The notes beneath the pieces were generated by a model. It did not search any database. It was not told the DNA's origin and worked only from the letters and a program-made list of their open reading frames with translations. Positions 1 through 8,143 of a DNA stretch of 35,509 nt are shown piece after piece. The stretch lies in contig NZ_JACKZS010000065.1 in assembly GCF_014222285.1 (NCBI RefSeq), forward strand, positions 1 to 35,509. Direction: 5' to 3'. The translations under genes and the position numbers were made by a program. This DNA comes from Nostoc sp. UCD121. GTDB lineage: Bacteria > Cyanobacteriota > Cyanobacteriia > Cyanobacteriales > Nostocaceae. Every line of letters begins with the position of its first letter. Positions within the stretch are counted from its first letter, which is position 1.

Positions 1-425
1 GTATATAAAGATTGTATAAATTTATAGTAAATATATATGCATTAGCACCTAAATATGATGTTACATGCTTTGCGTAGGTGCAGCCCGTCGTAGACATCCC
101 AAACACAGTATTCACTGAAATTTAAGTAAGCTGGCACGAAAAAAGCAAAGTATTTTACGAAACGTAAATAGACTTAAAGCCATTACTAATGACCAATGAA
201 AGCCTTTGCCAGTTAGCTTTAATTGCGCCGACCTACTTACTGAGTTAGTGGTGATTGTAGTTGTATTGTTAGTTAATATCAAAAAGCTACACTAACCTAT
301 TTTCATGTCCAGAATAAATACATATTCCAAAACTTCTGAATATCCATAAGATAAAGTATAGATACAAAAAACTGCTCTTAGCCAAGCTGCGGCTTCATCC
401 TTACACTTACACGGAGCAAAAGCTT
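1..425. other. Intergenic region with one interspersed repeat copy
   Basis: No convincing coding region is visible in this leading gap. It holds a diverged copy of a GTAGGCGTAGCCCGTCGTAG-type repeat at about 71-100, which recurs near 10379-10410 and 18611-18640. The 3' end should carry the promoter and leader of the following gene. A GGAG sequence at 413-416 lies 9 bases before the ATG at 426 and is a plausible ribosome binding site. Confidence 0.6.
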
Positions 426-1247
426 ATGAATTTCTCGTCAGCGAGACAATATTTTTACCAAGAGATTCAGCAGGCTGACGAGCATATTGACTTAGCAAAG
501 GCAGCTTTGTATATTGCCCAAGAAGAATATCCCAAGCTAGACCCAGAGGAATATCTCAACGCCCTTGATACAATGGCATGGGAGCTTCAAGAACGCCTAC
601 CAGATTCACGATATCCTTTGCGGATAGTTCAAAGTATTAATCAGTACCTATACGATGATTTAAAGTTTTCTGGTAATAAGATTGACTATTACGATCCACG
701 CAACAGTTTTTTTAATGATGTAATTGACCGCCGACTGGGGATTCCTATTACCTTAGCCTTGGTTTACCTAGAGGTTGCCAGACGGATTGATTTCCCGATG
801 GTGGGTGTGGGAATGCCAGGGCATTTCTTGATCCGCCCAGATGTTCCAGATATAGAAATTTTTGTGGATGCCTTTAATGGCGGTGAAATAATATTTGCTC
901 AAGATTGCGAGGAAAGGCTCTCTCAAATTTATCAGCAACCCGTGACGCTACAACCAGAATTTTTAGCCGTGGTCAGTAATCGGCAATTTTTGGCACGGAT
1001 GCTGACAAATATAAAATTTATTTACCTCAAACAACAAGAGTTAGAAAAAACGCTGGCAGCAATTGAACGAATTTTGTTGCTGTTTCCTAATGTAACTTTA
1101 GAATTGCGCGATCGCGGTTTGATCTCCTATCAACTTGGTAACTACCCCCAAGCAGTAGAAGACTTACAAAATTATTTAGGAAAGGTTCCTGATGCCCAGG
1201 ATGCATCTATGATTCGGCGGCTACTTACGGAATTGGGGAGGGATTAG
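426..1247 (+). CDS. SirB1-like transglutaminase-fold protein with C-terminal TPR
   Basis: This 273-residue protein resembles the SirB1/YchA family: a transglutaminase-like core (Transglut_core2) followed by tetratricopeptide-type helices. The core is at about residues 30-160, with the hallmark stretch LGIPITLALVYLEVARR, then VGVGMPGHFLIR and IFVDAFNGG. These supply the His and Asp positions of the fold. The Cys expected in true transglutaminases is not seen before the core helix, and the only Cys is near residue 161, so cross-linking activity is doubtful. Residues about 195-265 look like TPR helices (ERILLLFPN, YQLGNYPQAVEDLQNYL). The function of this family is not settled. The ATG at 426 has GGAG upstream. 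The stop codon lies inside a heptamer tandem repeat that continues downstream. The neighbours give no functional hint. Confidence 0.8.
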   Translation: MNFSSARQYFYQEIQQADEHIDLAKAALYIAQEEYPKLDPEEYLNALDTMAWELQERLPDSRYPLRIVQSINQYLYDDLKFSGNKIDYYDPRNSFFNDVIDRRLGIPITLALVYLEVARRIDFPMVGVGMPGHFLIRPDVPDIEIFVDAFNGGEIIFAQDCEERLSQIYQQPVTLQPEFLAVVSNRQFLARMLTNIKFIYLKQQELEKTLAAIERILLLFPNVTLELRDRGLISYQLGNYPQAVEDLQNYLGKVPDAQDASMIRRLLTELGRD

Positions 1248-1305
1248 GGAATAGGGAATAGGGAATAGGGATTAGGGATTAGGGATTAGGTAATAGGGAA
1301 TGGGC
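1238..1305. repeat. Heptamer short tandem repeat (AGGGAAT/AGGGATT)
   Basis: About nine degenerate 7-bp units of the form AGGGAAT or AGGGATT run in tandem here. This is the short tandemly repeated repetitive (STRR) class known from heterocystous cyanobacteria. The array begins inside the last codons of the upstream gene, so its TAG stop is part of a repeat unit. Confidence 0.85.
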
Positions 1306-1349
1306 AAGAGGAATTTGGGACAAGGGGAAAGACTTGTTTCAAGTTCTCA

Positions 1350-1392
1350 CCTCTTGTCCCCTTGTCCCCTTGTCCCCTTGTCTCCCCTGCTC
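1350..1392. repeat. Heptamer short tandem repeat (CCCTTGT)
   Basis: A second STRR tract made of CCCTTGT-type units degenerates into CTCCCTGCTC-type sequence. Long open frames across it on the plus strand are low-complexity repeat translation, not genes. Confidence 0.8.
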
Positions 1393-1425
1393 CCTGCTCG
1401 TCTGCCTTTTCTGCTCAATGCCCAA

Positions 1426-1866
1426 TTACGAATTTTCTGCGACTCGTTTGAGGCGGCGGAGTTGGGCTTGCATATCTTCTTTTGTCCAAGATGCGGCGAA
1501 GGTGTTGAAGCCCCAACTCACCAAGGGATTAGGGATATCGAACTCAAAACGGTTCAGTAGGAGCGTTCCCTTTTCTGTGGGTTGACATTCCCAGTGATCG
1601 CGTCCTTGAAAAAATCCCTGAAATTCCCAGACTACCAAACCCGGTTGTCGTTCCACAACTACGCTATTCAACGTAGGTTTCAGTAGAGGAATTTGAATGA
1701 TAAAACGACTTTCACTACCGACATCAGTACTCCAAGAGTCACCCACAGGTTCGCAACGGAGGGCAGGGTTAAGCCAGCGTTGCATGAGAGCTAAATCGCT
1801 AATACAACGCTCTACTACCGTAGCTGTAGCATTAATTTGAATTGATTGTTCTAAAACTTGAGGCAT
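1426..1866 (-). CDS. SRPBCC-fold (START/polyketide cyclase-like) protein
   Basis: This protein of about 146 residues, counted from the ATG at 1866, has the pattern of the SRPBCC ligand-binding superfamily. The N-terminal strand LEQSIQINATATVVERCISD is followed by MQRWLNP, a central set of beta strands (VWEFQGFFQGRDHWECQPTEKGTLLLNRFEFDIPN), and a C-terminal amphipathic helix ending KEDMQAQLRRLKRVAENS. Family members bind hydrophobic ligands or act as cyclases or aromatases; no ligand can be inferred here. A TTG 27 bases further upstream would add nine residues, but the ATG places the conserved first strand at the usual distance from the start. It is transcribed towards the preceding gene, with the STRR tract between them. 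Confidence 0.75.
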   Translation of the reverse strand: MPQVLEQSIQINATATVVERCISDLALMQRWLNPALRCEPVGDSWSTDVGSESRFIIQIPLLKPTLNSVVVERQPGLVVWEFQGFFQGRDHWECQPTEKGTLLLNRFEFDIPNPLVSWGFNTFAASWTKEDMQAQLRRLKRVAENS

Positions 1867-2064
1867 TCCACATCTTCGATGCTGTTGCTGCAATTAGAGT
1901 AACGCAAAATTAGCCATTGCCAGTAGATTAAATCAAATATTTAGTAGCAAAGTCAAAAATTACTCTTGATATCAATATTATATGTATGTGTTTACTGGTA
2001 AATTGATAGGCAAAACACTTACTCAGTGTTTGCGGCGAATACTTAAGCTTAATTCCCGAAAACC

Positions 2065-3717
2065 ATGAACACAACTTGGCAAGGAATAATCCAGGTGATA
2101 GAAGTTGGTTTACCCATGAGGGTGCAGCAATTTTTGGCACAATCGCCTAGCCTGCAACCGATACAACCAGCAGTGAATCAAGGAATCGCTGATGTACAAG
2201 GTATTGTTCAACAGATAATTCTGTTTACGCCCCGTCTCTTGGGGGCAGTAGCAATTTTGTTAGTAGGTTGGCTAATTGCGGCGATCGCAGCAGCAGTAAC
2301 CCAAGGAATCCTCAAGCGCACAAATATAGATAATCGCATTGCCGCAGGGATAACGGGTCGTCAAGATGTTCCCCAGGTAGAGAAATTAATCTCCAGCTTA
2401 GTCTTTTGGAGCATTATTCTATTGACGGCGGTAGCTGTTTTACAGACGTTGGATCTGGAAGTAGCCTCTCGACCCCTGAATAATTTTCTCAATCAACTTA
2501 TTGGCTTTTTGCCAAATTTGGTTGGTGCAGGAATCCTTTTGGCAACTGCCTGGTTTTTGGCGACCATTGTCAAGATTATCACTGTGCGCTCATTACAGGC
2601 ATTTAATCTGGATGAGCGTTTGAATCCAGAACCAGAAGACAGCGCACCCAGCCTGAATCAGTTGTCTTTGAGTGAGACGATTGCTAATGCTCTGTATTGG
2701 TTTATATTTTTACTGTTTCTCGCCCCAGTTTTAGATAGTCTTGGACTAAGACAGGCTCTACAACCAGTACAAGCTCTAATTACACAAGTTCTGCTAGTTT
2801 TACCGAACATTTTAGCGGCGATCTTGATTGCTGTAGTTGGCTGGTTCATCGCTAATGTAGTACGGCGGATTGTAACGAACTTGCTGGCGACAACTGGGAT
2901 TGACCATTTAGGTAGTCGCTTGGGATTATCTGCTAGCGCCGGGGTGCAACCTTTATCGAGTATTCTCGGCACAATTGTCTATGTTTTGATTTTGATTCCT
3001 GTAGCGATCGCAGCGCTTAATGCCTTGCGAATTGATGCGATATCTGTGCCTGCGATCGCCATGCTGCAACAGGTTCTTAATGCCCTCCCTGCAATCTTTA
3101 CAGCAGTAGCAATTTTGATTGTTGCCTATTTTGTCGGGCGGTTTATCGCAGATTTGGTTACTAGTATTCTCACCAATTTAGGGTTCAATAACATTTTCAC
3201 GATTTTGGGTCTGACAACACCCAGCAGACGCATCGAAATTTCAACTGAACCAACAACTGCCCATATTCCCAGCCGCACTCCATCAGAATTTGTGGGTATT
3301 GTTGCCTTAGTAGGTATCATGCTGTTTGCAACGGTGGCGGCGGTGAATATCTTGAATATTCCTGCCCTGACAGCATTAGTGTCTGGGATTGTGATTATAT
3401 TTGGGCGGATTTTGGCGGGATTGGTAATATTTGCCATTGGCTTATTCTTGGCAAATCTGGCTTTTAATATCATTACAAGTTCTGGCGAACGTCAGGCAGA
3501 GATTTTGGGACAAGTAGCGCGGATTGCCATTATTGCTTTAGTCTCTGCAATGGCACTGCAACAGATTGGAGTTGCCAGTGATATTGTGAATTTAGCCTTT
3601 GGACTTTTACTCGGTGCGATCGCAGTTGCTATTGCCCTAGCCTTTGGTCTTGGAGGACGCGATATTGCCCGCGAACAAGTTCAAGAATGGCTAAACTCTT
3701 TCAAAGGTAGAAACTAA
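2065..3717 (+). CDS. MscS-related membrane protein with repeated conserved TM helices
   Basis: This 550-residue, very hydrophobic protein is built from about five repeats of a TM unit of the 'conserved TM helix' family found with mechanosensitive channels. The recurring motif is seen as LLVGWLIAAIAAAVTQGIL, LATAWFLATIVKI, AVVGWFIANVVRRIVTNLL, LIVAYFVGRFIADLVTSIL and FAIGLFLANLAFNII. The last membrane segment ends AFGLGGRDIARE, which resembles the pore helix of small-conductance channels. However, only about 15 residues follow, so the beta domain and cytoplasmic vestibule of MscS are absent. It probably sits in the cytoplasmic or thylakoid membrane. A channel role in osmotic or ion homeostasis is inferred from family resemblance only. 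The ATG at 2065 has no strong Shine-Dalgarno sequence. Confidence 0.8.
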   Translation: MNTTWQGIIQVIEVGLPMRVQQFLAQSPSLQPIQPAVNQGIADVQGIVQQIILFTPRLLGAVAILLVGWLIAAIAAAVTQGILKRTNIDNRIAAGITGRQDVPQVEKLISSLVFWSIILLTAVAVLQTLDLEVASRPLNNFLNQLIGFLPNLVGAGILLATAWFLATIVKIITVRSLQAFNLDERLNPEPEDSAPSLNQLSLSETIANALYWFIFLLFLAPVLDSLGLRQALQPVQALITQVLLVLPNILAAILIAVVGWFIANVVRRIVTNLLATTGIDHLGSRLGLSASAGVQPLSSILGTIVYVLILIPVAIAALNALRIDAISVPAIAMLQQVLNALPAIFTAVAILIVAYFVGRFIADLVTSILTNLGFNNIFTILGLTTPSRRIEISTEPTTAHIPSRTPSEFVGIVALVGIMLFATVAAVNILNIPALTALVSGIVIIFGRILAGLVIFAIGLFLANLAFNIITSSGERQAEILGQVARIAIIALVSAMALQQIGVASDIVNLAFGLLLGAIAVAIALAFGLGGRDIAREQVQEWLNSFKGRN

Positions 3718-3799
3718 AAGTTGATGAAGGCGCAATTTCATCTGTATATAGCAATCCTAAATCATTCGTGAGAATTGGAAATTGTTGCTACCCTTCTTA

Positions 3800-3823
3800 G
3801 TCCCCCCGATCTCTTGGGGGGAC
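3800..3823. repeat. GC-rich perfect hairpin GTCCCCCC/GGGGGGAC
   Basis: An 8-bp perfect stem (3800-3807 with 3816-3823) closes an 8-base loop. It is a palindromic repeat inside the outer MITE-like element. It could also act as a 3' stem for the upstream gene, but no T tract follows. Confidence 0.6.
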
Positions 3824-3859
3824 GGCATTAGCCGGGAGGTAAATTTTTTACAACTTATT

Positions 3860-3950
3860 AGGACTTATGCAATAACTCTCTGAAACTCTTATTTCTCCGT
3901 GTCCTCTGCGCCCTCTGTGGTTCGTTTTTTTATGATTTTGCGTAAGTCCT
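3860..3950. mobile_element. Inner MITE-like element with 13-bp terminal inverted repeats
   Basis: AGGACTTATGCAA at 3860-3872 is matched, with one mismatch, by the inverted TTGCGTAAGTCCT at 3938-3950. The 91-bp body carries no gene and includes GTCCTCTGCGCCCTCTGTGG, a sequence related to the repeat embedded in the alpha-mannosidase gene near 14880-14910. CTTATT occurs at 3854-3859 and 3952-3957, a possible target duplication offset by one base. It has the form of a non-autonomous element mobilised in trans. Confidence 0.65.
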
Positions 3951-3972
3951 GCTTATTTAGGATTCTTAATAG

Positions 3973-4824
3973 ATGGCAGAATATGACAATCTTTGTAAAA
4001 TACTCGCAGAAAAATATCCCCGTGATTTTACCCGTTGGTTATTAAATCAAGAACCACGAACAATTGAAATCTTAAAAACTGAATTGAGCATTGAACCGAT
4101 ACGTGCTGATTCAGTAACATTTCTGCAAACAGAAAATCGAATTTTACACCTAGAATTCCAAACCACAATCAAATCCCCACAACCAATTTCTCTGCGGATG
4201 CTAGATTACTATGTCCGATTGACAAAAAAATATCAAGTTCCTGTTACGCAGGTAGTGATTTTCTTGCAAGAGACAAGTAATGAAATCGCTTTTACCGAAG
4301 AATATGTTAGCGAAGTCACAACCCATCGTTATCGAGTTATCCGAATGTGGGAACAAGATTCAGCACTATTTCTTAACAATCTGGCGTTATTACCTTTAGC
4401 ACCGTTAACGCGAACAGATTCAGCCCAAGTACTACTATCGCAGGTTGCCAAAGAAATTGCTAAAATTACAGATATTGAGACAAGACAAAATACTGCTGCT
4501 TACACCGAGATTTTAGCAGGGTTGAAGTTTGAGAAAGATTTTATTCATCAATTATTGCGGGAAGATATTATGCAAGAATCAGTGATTTATCAGGATATTT
4601 TGCAGAAGGGAGAAGAAAGAGGAGAAAAAAGGGGAGAACAAAAAGAAGCTTTTCGCTTTTTAAAGCGTCAGTTAAATCGGCGATTTGGAGAAATCGATTC
4701 ATCAATATATGAGAGAATTCAAGTCTTATCTACTGAACAATTGGAACAATTAGGAGAAGAATTTTTAGACTTTTCAAACGTATCTAATTTAGTCACTTGG
4801 CTTGAGCAAAATACAAGCATTTAA
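3973..4824 (+). CDS. Rpn family PD-(D/E)XK nuclease-like protein with DUF4351-like C terminus
   Basis: This 283-residue protein matches the Rpn/'PD-(D/E)XK nuclease family transposase' group common in cyanobacteria. The N-terminal stretch YPRDFTRWLL, a candidate catalytic Asp in IRADSVTFLQ and the LHLEFQTT strand (E-x-Q) form the nuclease core within about residues 15-130. A charged, Glu/Lys-rich linker near residues 215-230 precedes a C-terminal helical segment (FLKRQLNRRFGEI) typical of DUF4351. E. coli RpnA-type proteins promote RecA-independent recombination, but cyanobacterial members are uncharacterised. The start codon lies directly after the inverted end of a MITE-like element. The gene converges on the GTPase gene, with 14 bp between stops. 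Confidence 0.75.
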   Translation: MAEYDNLCKILAEKYPRDFTRWLLNQEPRTIEILKTELSIEPIRADSVTFLQTENRILHLEFQTTIKSPQPISLRMLDYYVRLTKKYQVPVTQVVIFLQETSNEIAFTEEYVSEVTTHRYRVIRMWEQDSALFLNNLALLPLAPLTRTDSAQVLLSQVAKEIAKITDIETRQNTAAYTEILAGLKFEKDFIHQLLREDIMQESVIYQDILQKGEERGEKRGEQKEAFRFLKRQLNRRFGEIDSSIYERIQVLSTEQLEQLGEEFLDFSNVSNLVTWLEQNTSI

Positions 4825-4838
4825 AATAAGCTTCTACA

Positions 4839-6320
4839 TCACTTTCTGAGTTTTACCTTATGGAGTAATTCATCTTTAATCCGGTTGAGAATTGAAGTTT
4901 CATCCAGGTTTGTCAAAATGCGATTAATTACTGCTTTCGGCCCATCAGGCCCCCAAGTCGCGCCGTTGGCTAAATAAACTTTGGTAACTTGTCCAATACC
5001 GTAAGAAGAAACACCAGCTACTCCCCCTTGCGTAAGTGCCACTGATATATAAGGGCCAAGGGCAATACCTGCTGTAGCTGTTGCAGAGATACCAAGTAAA
5101 GTTTTCAATCCACTCAAACCCAAGTTTGCTAACAATTCACTAGCACCAATTCCGCCCATACTCAGGGCGATTTTTTGTAGCAGTTGTACAGCGCCGGCTT
5201 CGGTCATAGAGAAGCCATAGAGCTTAGATAAACCCAAAATCAGAGCAATATCAATGACCACACTACTCAGAATATCTACCACAGTTACGGGATTGAGTGC
5301 GATCGCTAATGCTTTAGTCATCACAGCCTTCCAAATCAACTGATTGGCATTCTGTTCCCGAATCATCAGTTTTCGTTCGATTAACTGCTCATTTACAACG
5401 TCCGCATAAAGCATGGTATTAAGAGCAACCAAGGCTTTACCCTCACGGTGCAAAATCTCCAAAATTTTCAGCTTCAGTTCGTCGATTTGGGCATTCCCTG
5501 TACGCAACTGTATGCCCCTAGTACCATCAGGGCGACGAATTGCCGTCTTTACCAATGGCGATGCCGCAGCCATAACAATTTCTAAAGGCGTGAGTAATTC
5601 CCGCACCCTTTCATCCCGAATTTTGTGATAAATAGCCATCCGGTCTGCTTCTGGATACTGGTCTACTTTGTTAAACACCAAAATTATCGGTTTACCAGCT
5701 TCCCGCAACTGAGAAAGGGCGGCGTATTCTAGCTTTGTCATATCCCCAGAAATTACAAACAGAATCAAATCTGCTTGTTTAGCAATCTGTTCAGCTAAGG
5801 CAGCACGGGTTGCACCATCAACTTCATCTAACCCAGGAGTATCAATCAATTCCACCTGCGATTGACCTACACCAGGCAGAGTAACCCGCAAAGTCCGTTC
5901 AGTTTCTCCAATCGCTTCCTCACTAATAGTCCAATTAACTGTTTGTGCAGTCCGGGTGACACCGTGCAACGGCCCAGTTTCAAATACTGTTTGTCCAACC
6001 AAAGAATTGAGTAGCGAAGACTTCCCACGTCCTACCATGCCAAAAGCTGCAATCTGCACCACCATCCGGTCTAACTTCCCCAGCATGGTTTCCAAATCAG
6101 CAATTTCCGTTTCCAATCCGGTTTTTTCTTGGGGGGTGAGATCGAGATTGGCTACTAAGTTTCGCAGCGCCGTTTGTGCTTGTTTATAGTTCAGTTCCGT
6201 CTGAATGTCTTCAAAACTGAAAATAGCGCTATCCAGTTCTTCCTCCCAACTGAGAGAATTTGCGTCAGTGTTAGCAGAATCGCTTTGATGAGGTTCAGGC
6301 ACAGGTAATGTCGAAGTCAT
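4839..6320 (-). CDS. Era/dynamin-like GTPase with DUF697-type hydrophobic C terminus
   Basis: This protein of about 493 residues is a P-loop GTPase. It shows G1 GMVGRGKS (about 94-101), a threonine in the switch region HGVTRTA, G3 DTPGLDEV (near 165) and G4 NKVDQ (near 218). The N-terminal 90 residues are helical and acidic. The C-terminal half contains several hydrophobic or Gly/Ala-rich segments (for example VTVVDILSSVVIDIALILGL) as in DUF697 proteins, suggesting membrane association. Substrate and pathway are unknown. I chose the ATG at 6320 because the only upstream in-frame option is a TTG at 6419, which adds a basic stretch unlike the rest. It reads away from tpiA, so the two starts share a 160-175 bp divergent region. 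Confidence 0.8.
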   Translation of the reverse strand: MTSTLPVPEPHQSDSANTDANSLSWEEELDSAIFSFEDIQTELNYKQAQTALRNLVANLDLTPQEKTGLETEIADLETMLGKLDRMVVQIAAFGMVGRGKSSLLNSLVGQTVFETGPLHGVTRTAQTVNWTISEEAIGETERTLRVTLPGVGQSQVELIDTPGLDEVDGATRAALAEQIAKQADLILFVISGDMTKLEYAALSQLREAGKPIILVFNKVDQYPEADRMAIYHKIRDERVRELLTPLEIVMAAASPLVKTAIRRPDGTRGIQLRTGNAQIDELKLKILEILHREGKALVALNTMLYADVVNEQLIERKLMIREQNANQLIWKAVMTKALAIALNPVTVVDILSSVVIDIALILGLSKLYGFSMTEAGAVQLLQKIALSMGGIGASELLANLGLSGLKTLLGISATATAGIALGPYISVALTQGGVAGVSSYGIGQVTKVYLANGATWGPDGPKAVINRILTNLDETSILNRIKDELLHKVKLRK

Positions 6321-6480
6321 ATCAATTTGAGATTTGGGATTTATTTGATTAGCCCCGTCTCTTATCCTAATTATTTTTAACAGGGGTTTGTGGAGCAGAG
6401 GAGAATAACTCTTGACCAATGACTAATGGCTAACAAAAAGTCATAAACTGAAAAATGCATCTAAATAACGCGTTAGGATC

Positions 6481-7227
6481 TTGACTAAATTACCTGTGCG
6501 GAAAATCGTTATTGCCGGCAACTGGAAAATGTTCAAAACCCAGGCAGAGACTCAGGAGTTTTTGCAAGGATTTTTGCCCCACTTAGAGGAAACCCCCCAA
6601 GGGCGAGAAGTAATATTGTGTCCTCCTTTCACTGATTTAAGCGTTTTGTCCAAGACTTTGCACGGTAGCCTCATCCAACTGGGGGCACAAAATATCCATT
6701 GGGAAGAATTTGGAGCCTATACGGGTGAGATTTCTGGCCCGATGCTGACAGAAAGCGGTGTGCGCTTTGTAATTGTCGGTCATAGTGAACGGCGGCAATA
6801 TTTTGGTGAAACGGACGCAACCGTTAATCTGCGCCTCCGAACTGCTCAAAGGTTTGGTTTGACTCCAATTCTCTGTGTTGGCGAAACTAAACAACAACGA
6901 GATGCAGGAGAAACTGAATCATTGATTGCTCTCCAACTCGACAAAGGTTTGGTAGATATAGATCAGAATAATTTGGTGATTGCCTACGAGCCAATTTGGG
7001 CAATTGGCACTGGTGAAACTTGTGAAGCAGTGGAAGCTAATCGAATAATTGGCTTAATTCGGAGCCAGTTGAGTAATCCAAATGTATCAATTCAATATGG
7101 CGGCTCAGTTAAGCCAAATAATATTGATGAAATCATGGCTCAACCAGAAATCGATGGCGTTTTAGTGGGAGGAGCAAGTTTAGAACCTGAGAGTTTCGCT
7201 CGGATTGTGAATTTTCACTTAGTGTAA
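6481..7227 (+). CDS. tpiA: Triose-phosphate isomerase
   Basis: The enzyme interconverts glyceraldehyde-3-phosphate and dihydroxyacetone phosphate in glycolysis and the Calvin cycle. All signatures are present: GNWKMFK (13-19, substrate Asn and Lys), VIVGHSERR with the electrophilic His101, AYEPIWAIGTG with catalytic Glu170, and the phosphate-binding GGSVKPNN and VGGASL loops. The length of 243-248 residues is normal. The start is ambiguous: a TTG at 6481 gives 248 residues, whereas a GTG at 6496 begins VRKIVIAGNWK, the N terminus usual for cyanobacterial homologues. Neither has an ideally spaced Shine-Dalgarno sequence. A 9-bp hairpin repeat separates it from folP. Confidence 0.96.
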   Translation: MTKLPVRKIVIAGNWKMFKTQAETQEFLQGFLPHLEETPQGREVILCPPFTDLSVLSKTLHGSLIQLGAQNIHWEEFGAYTGEISGPMLTESGVRFVIVGHSERRQYFGETDATVNLRLRTAQRFGLTPILCVGETKQQRDAGETESLIALQLDKGLVDIDQNNLVIAYEPIWAIGTGETCEAVEANRIIGLIRSQLSNPNVSIQYGGSVKPNNIDEIMAQPEIDGVLVGGASLEPESFARIVNFHLV

Positions 7228-7242
7228 TGTGCCTTATTTTCG

Positions 7243-7263
7243 TTCCCATGCTCTGCATGGGAA
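7243..7263. repeat. Perfect hairpin TTCCCATGC-TCT-GCATGGGAA
   Basis: This is a 9-bp perfect stem with a 3-base loop in the tpiA-folP gap. It resembles the CGTTCCCATGCTCTGCATGG type palindromes dispersed in Nostoc genomes. It could shape the tpiA mRNA 3' end, but no T run follows. Confidence 0.75.
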
Positions 7264-7279
7264 TGCCTAATGTAGATTT

Positions 7280-8140
7280 ATGCCAAGCAACTTAATAATT
7301 CGAGAACGCTGTTTCGAGTGGGGACAGCGAACTTATTTAATGGGCATTTTGAATGTAACGCCTGATAGCTTTAGTGATGGGGGTGAGTTTAACACTACCT
7401 CTGCGGCTTTAGTGCAGGCGCAAGCACTCGTAGCGGCTGGTGCTGACATTATCGATGTGGGCGGTCAATCAACTCGGCCAGGGGCAAAGCAAATCACTCT
7501 GGCGGAGGAACTTGACCGGGTGTTATCGGTGTTACAGGTGTTAAGACCAGAAATTTCAGTCCCGATTTCTGTAGATACAACCCGTGCGGCTGTAGCCAAG
7601 GCATCTGTAGAAGCTGGAGCGGATATTATTAATGATATTTCTGGCGGCACTTTTGACTCAGAAATGTTGCCGACAGTTGCAGAGTTAAGTGTGCCGATTA
7701 TTTTAATGCACATCCGTGGGACACCACAGACGATGCAACAACAAACTGATTATCAAGATTTGCTCGGTGAAATTTCTAGTTTTTTGGCTCGGCAAATTGA
7801 GGTAGGGATTGCTGTCGGCATTGATCGGGATAAAATTATTGTTGATCCTGGTATTGGTTTTGCTAAGAACTATGAGCAAAATTTAGAAATTTTTCGCGGC
7901 TTGCGATCGCTAACAACACTCAATTGTCCTATCTTAGTAGGAGCATCCCGTAAAAGTTTCATTGGTCGTATTTTAAATCAAGCAGATCCCAAAGCACGAG
8001 TTTGGGGAACGGCAGCAGCTTGTTGTGCTGCTATTTTTAATGGCGCTGATATCCTCCGAGTTCACGATGTTCAAGAAATGCACGATGTTTCACTAGTAGC
8101 CGATGCCCTATTGAGACAACCTATACAGCATGATTACTAA
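7280..8140 (+). CDS. folP: Dihydropteroate synthase
   Basis: This enzyme condenses 6-hydroxymethyl-7,8-dihydropterin diphosphate with p-aminobenzoate in folate synthesis. The TIM-barrel motifs are in order: LNVTPDSFSDGG (24-35), GGQSTRPGA (61-69), SVDTTRA (97-103), NDISGG (118-123), MHIRGTPQTM (143-152), DPGIGFAKN (189-197) and GASRKSFIG (221-229). The length of 286 residues is typical. It follows tpiA on the same strand, with 52 bp containing a palindromic hairpin. It converges on the SPFH gene, with only 3 bp between the stop codons. Confidence 0.96.
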   Translation: MPSNLIIRERCFEWGQRTYLMGILNVTPDSFSDGGEFNTTSAALVQAQALVAAGADIIDVGGQSTRPGAKQITLAEELDRVLSVLQVLRPEISVPISVDTTRAAVAKASVEAGADIINDISGGTFDSEMLPTVAELSVPIILMHIRGTPQTMQQQTDYQDLLGEISSFLARQIEVGIAVGIDRDKIIVDPGIGFAKNYEQNLEIFRGLRSLTTLNCPILVGASRKSFIGRILNQADPKARVWGTAAACCAAIFNGADILRVHDVQEMHDVSLVADALLRQPIQHDY

Positions 8141-8143
8141 GTA

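Larger units (their letters stand above)
3748..3966. repeat. Outer MITE-like element with inverted ends
   Basis: The left end reads ATAGCAATCCTAAATCATTC from 3748. The right end carries ATTTAGGATT at 3955-3964. Together they give a 10-bp perfect inverted repeat (AATCCTAAAT). A closely related left end, GATAGCAATCTTATTTGATT, starts another element near 9770, supporting a dispersed family. A second element lies inside this one. The right end stops just before the ATG of the following gene. Confidence 0.65.

Noticed and set aside
1300..1585. Two overlapping plus-strand open frames of 83-86 codons
   Set aside because: They are translations of STRR tracts running antisense into the SRPBCC gene, with low-complexity Ser/Pro/Leu content.
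2658..3473. Antisense frames across the MscS-like gene
   Set aside because: They arise from the biased codon use of hydrophobic repeats; no independent evidence.
3860..3950. Insertion sequence with its own transposase
   Set aside because: The element is only 91 bp with no coding capacity, and the adjacent Rpn-type gene lies outside the inverted ends.
6321..6419. 33-residue N-terminal extension of the GTPase from a TTG codon
   Set aside because: The extension is basic and unlike the following acidic domain; the start would be TTG, while an ATG is available at 6320.
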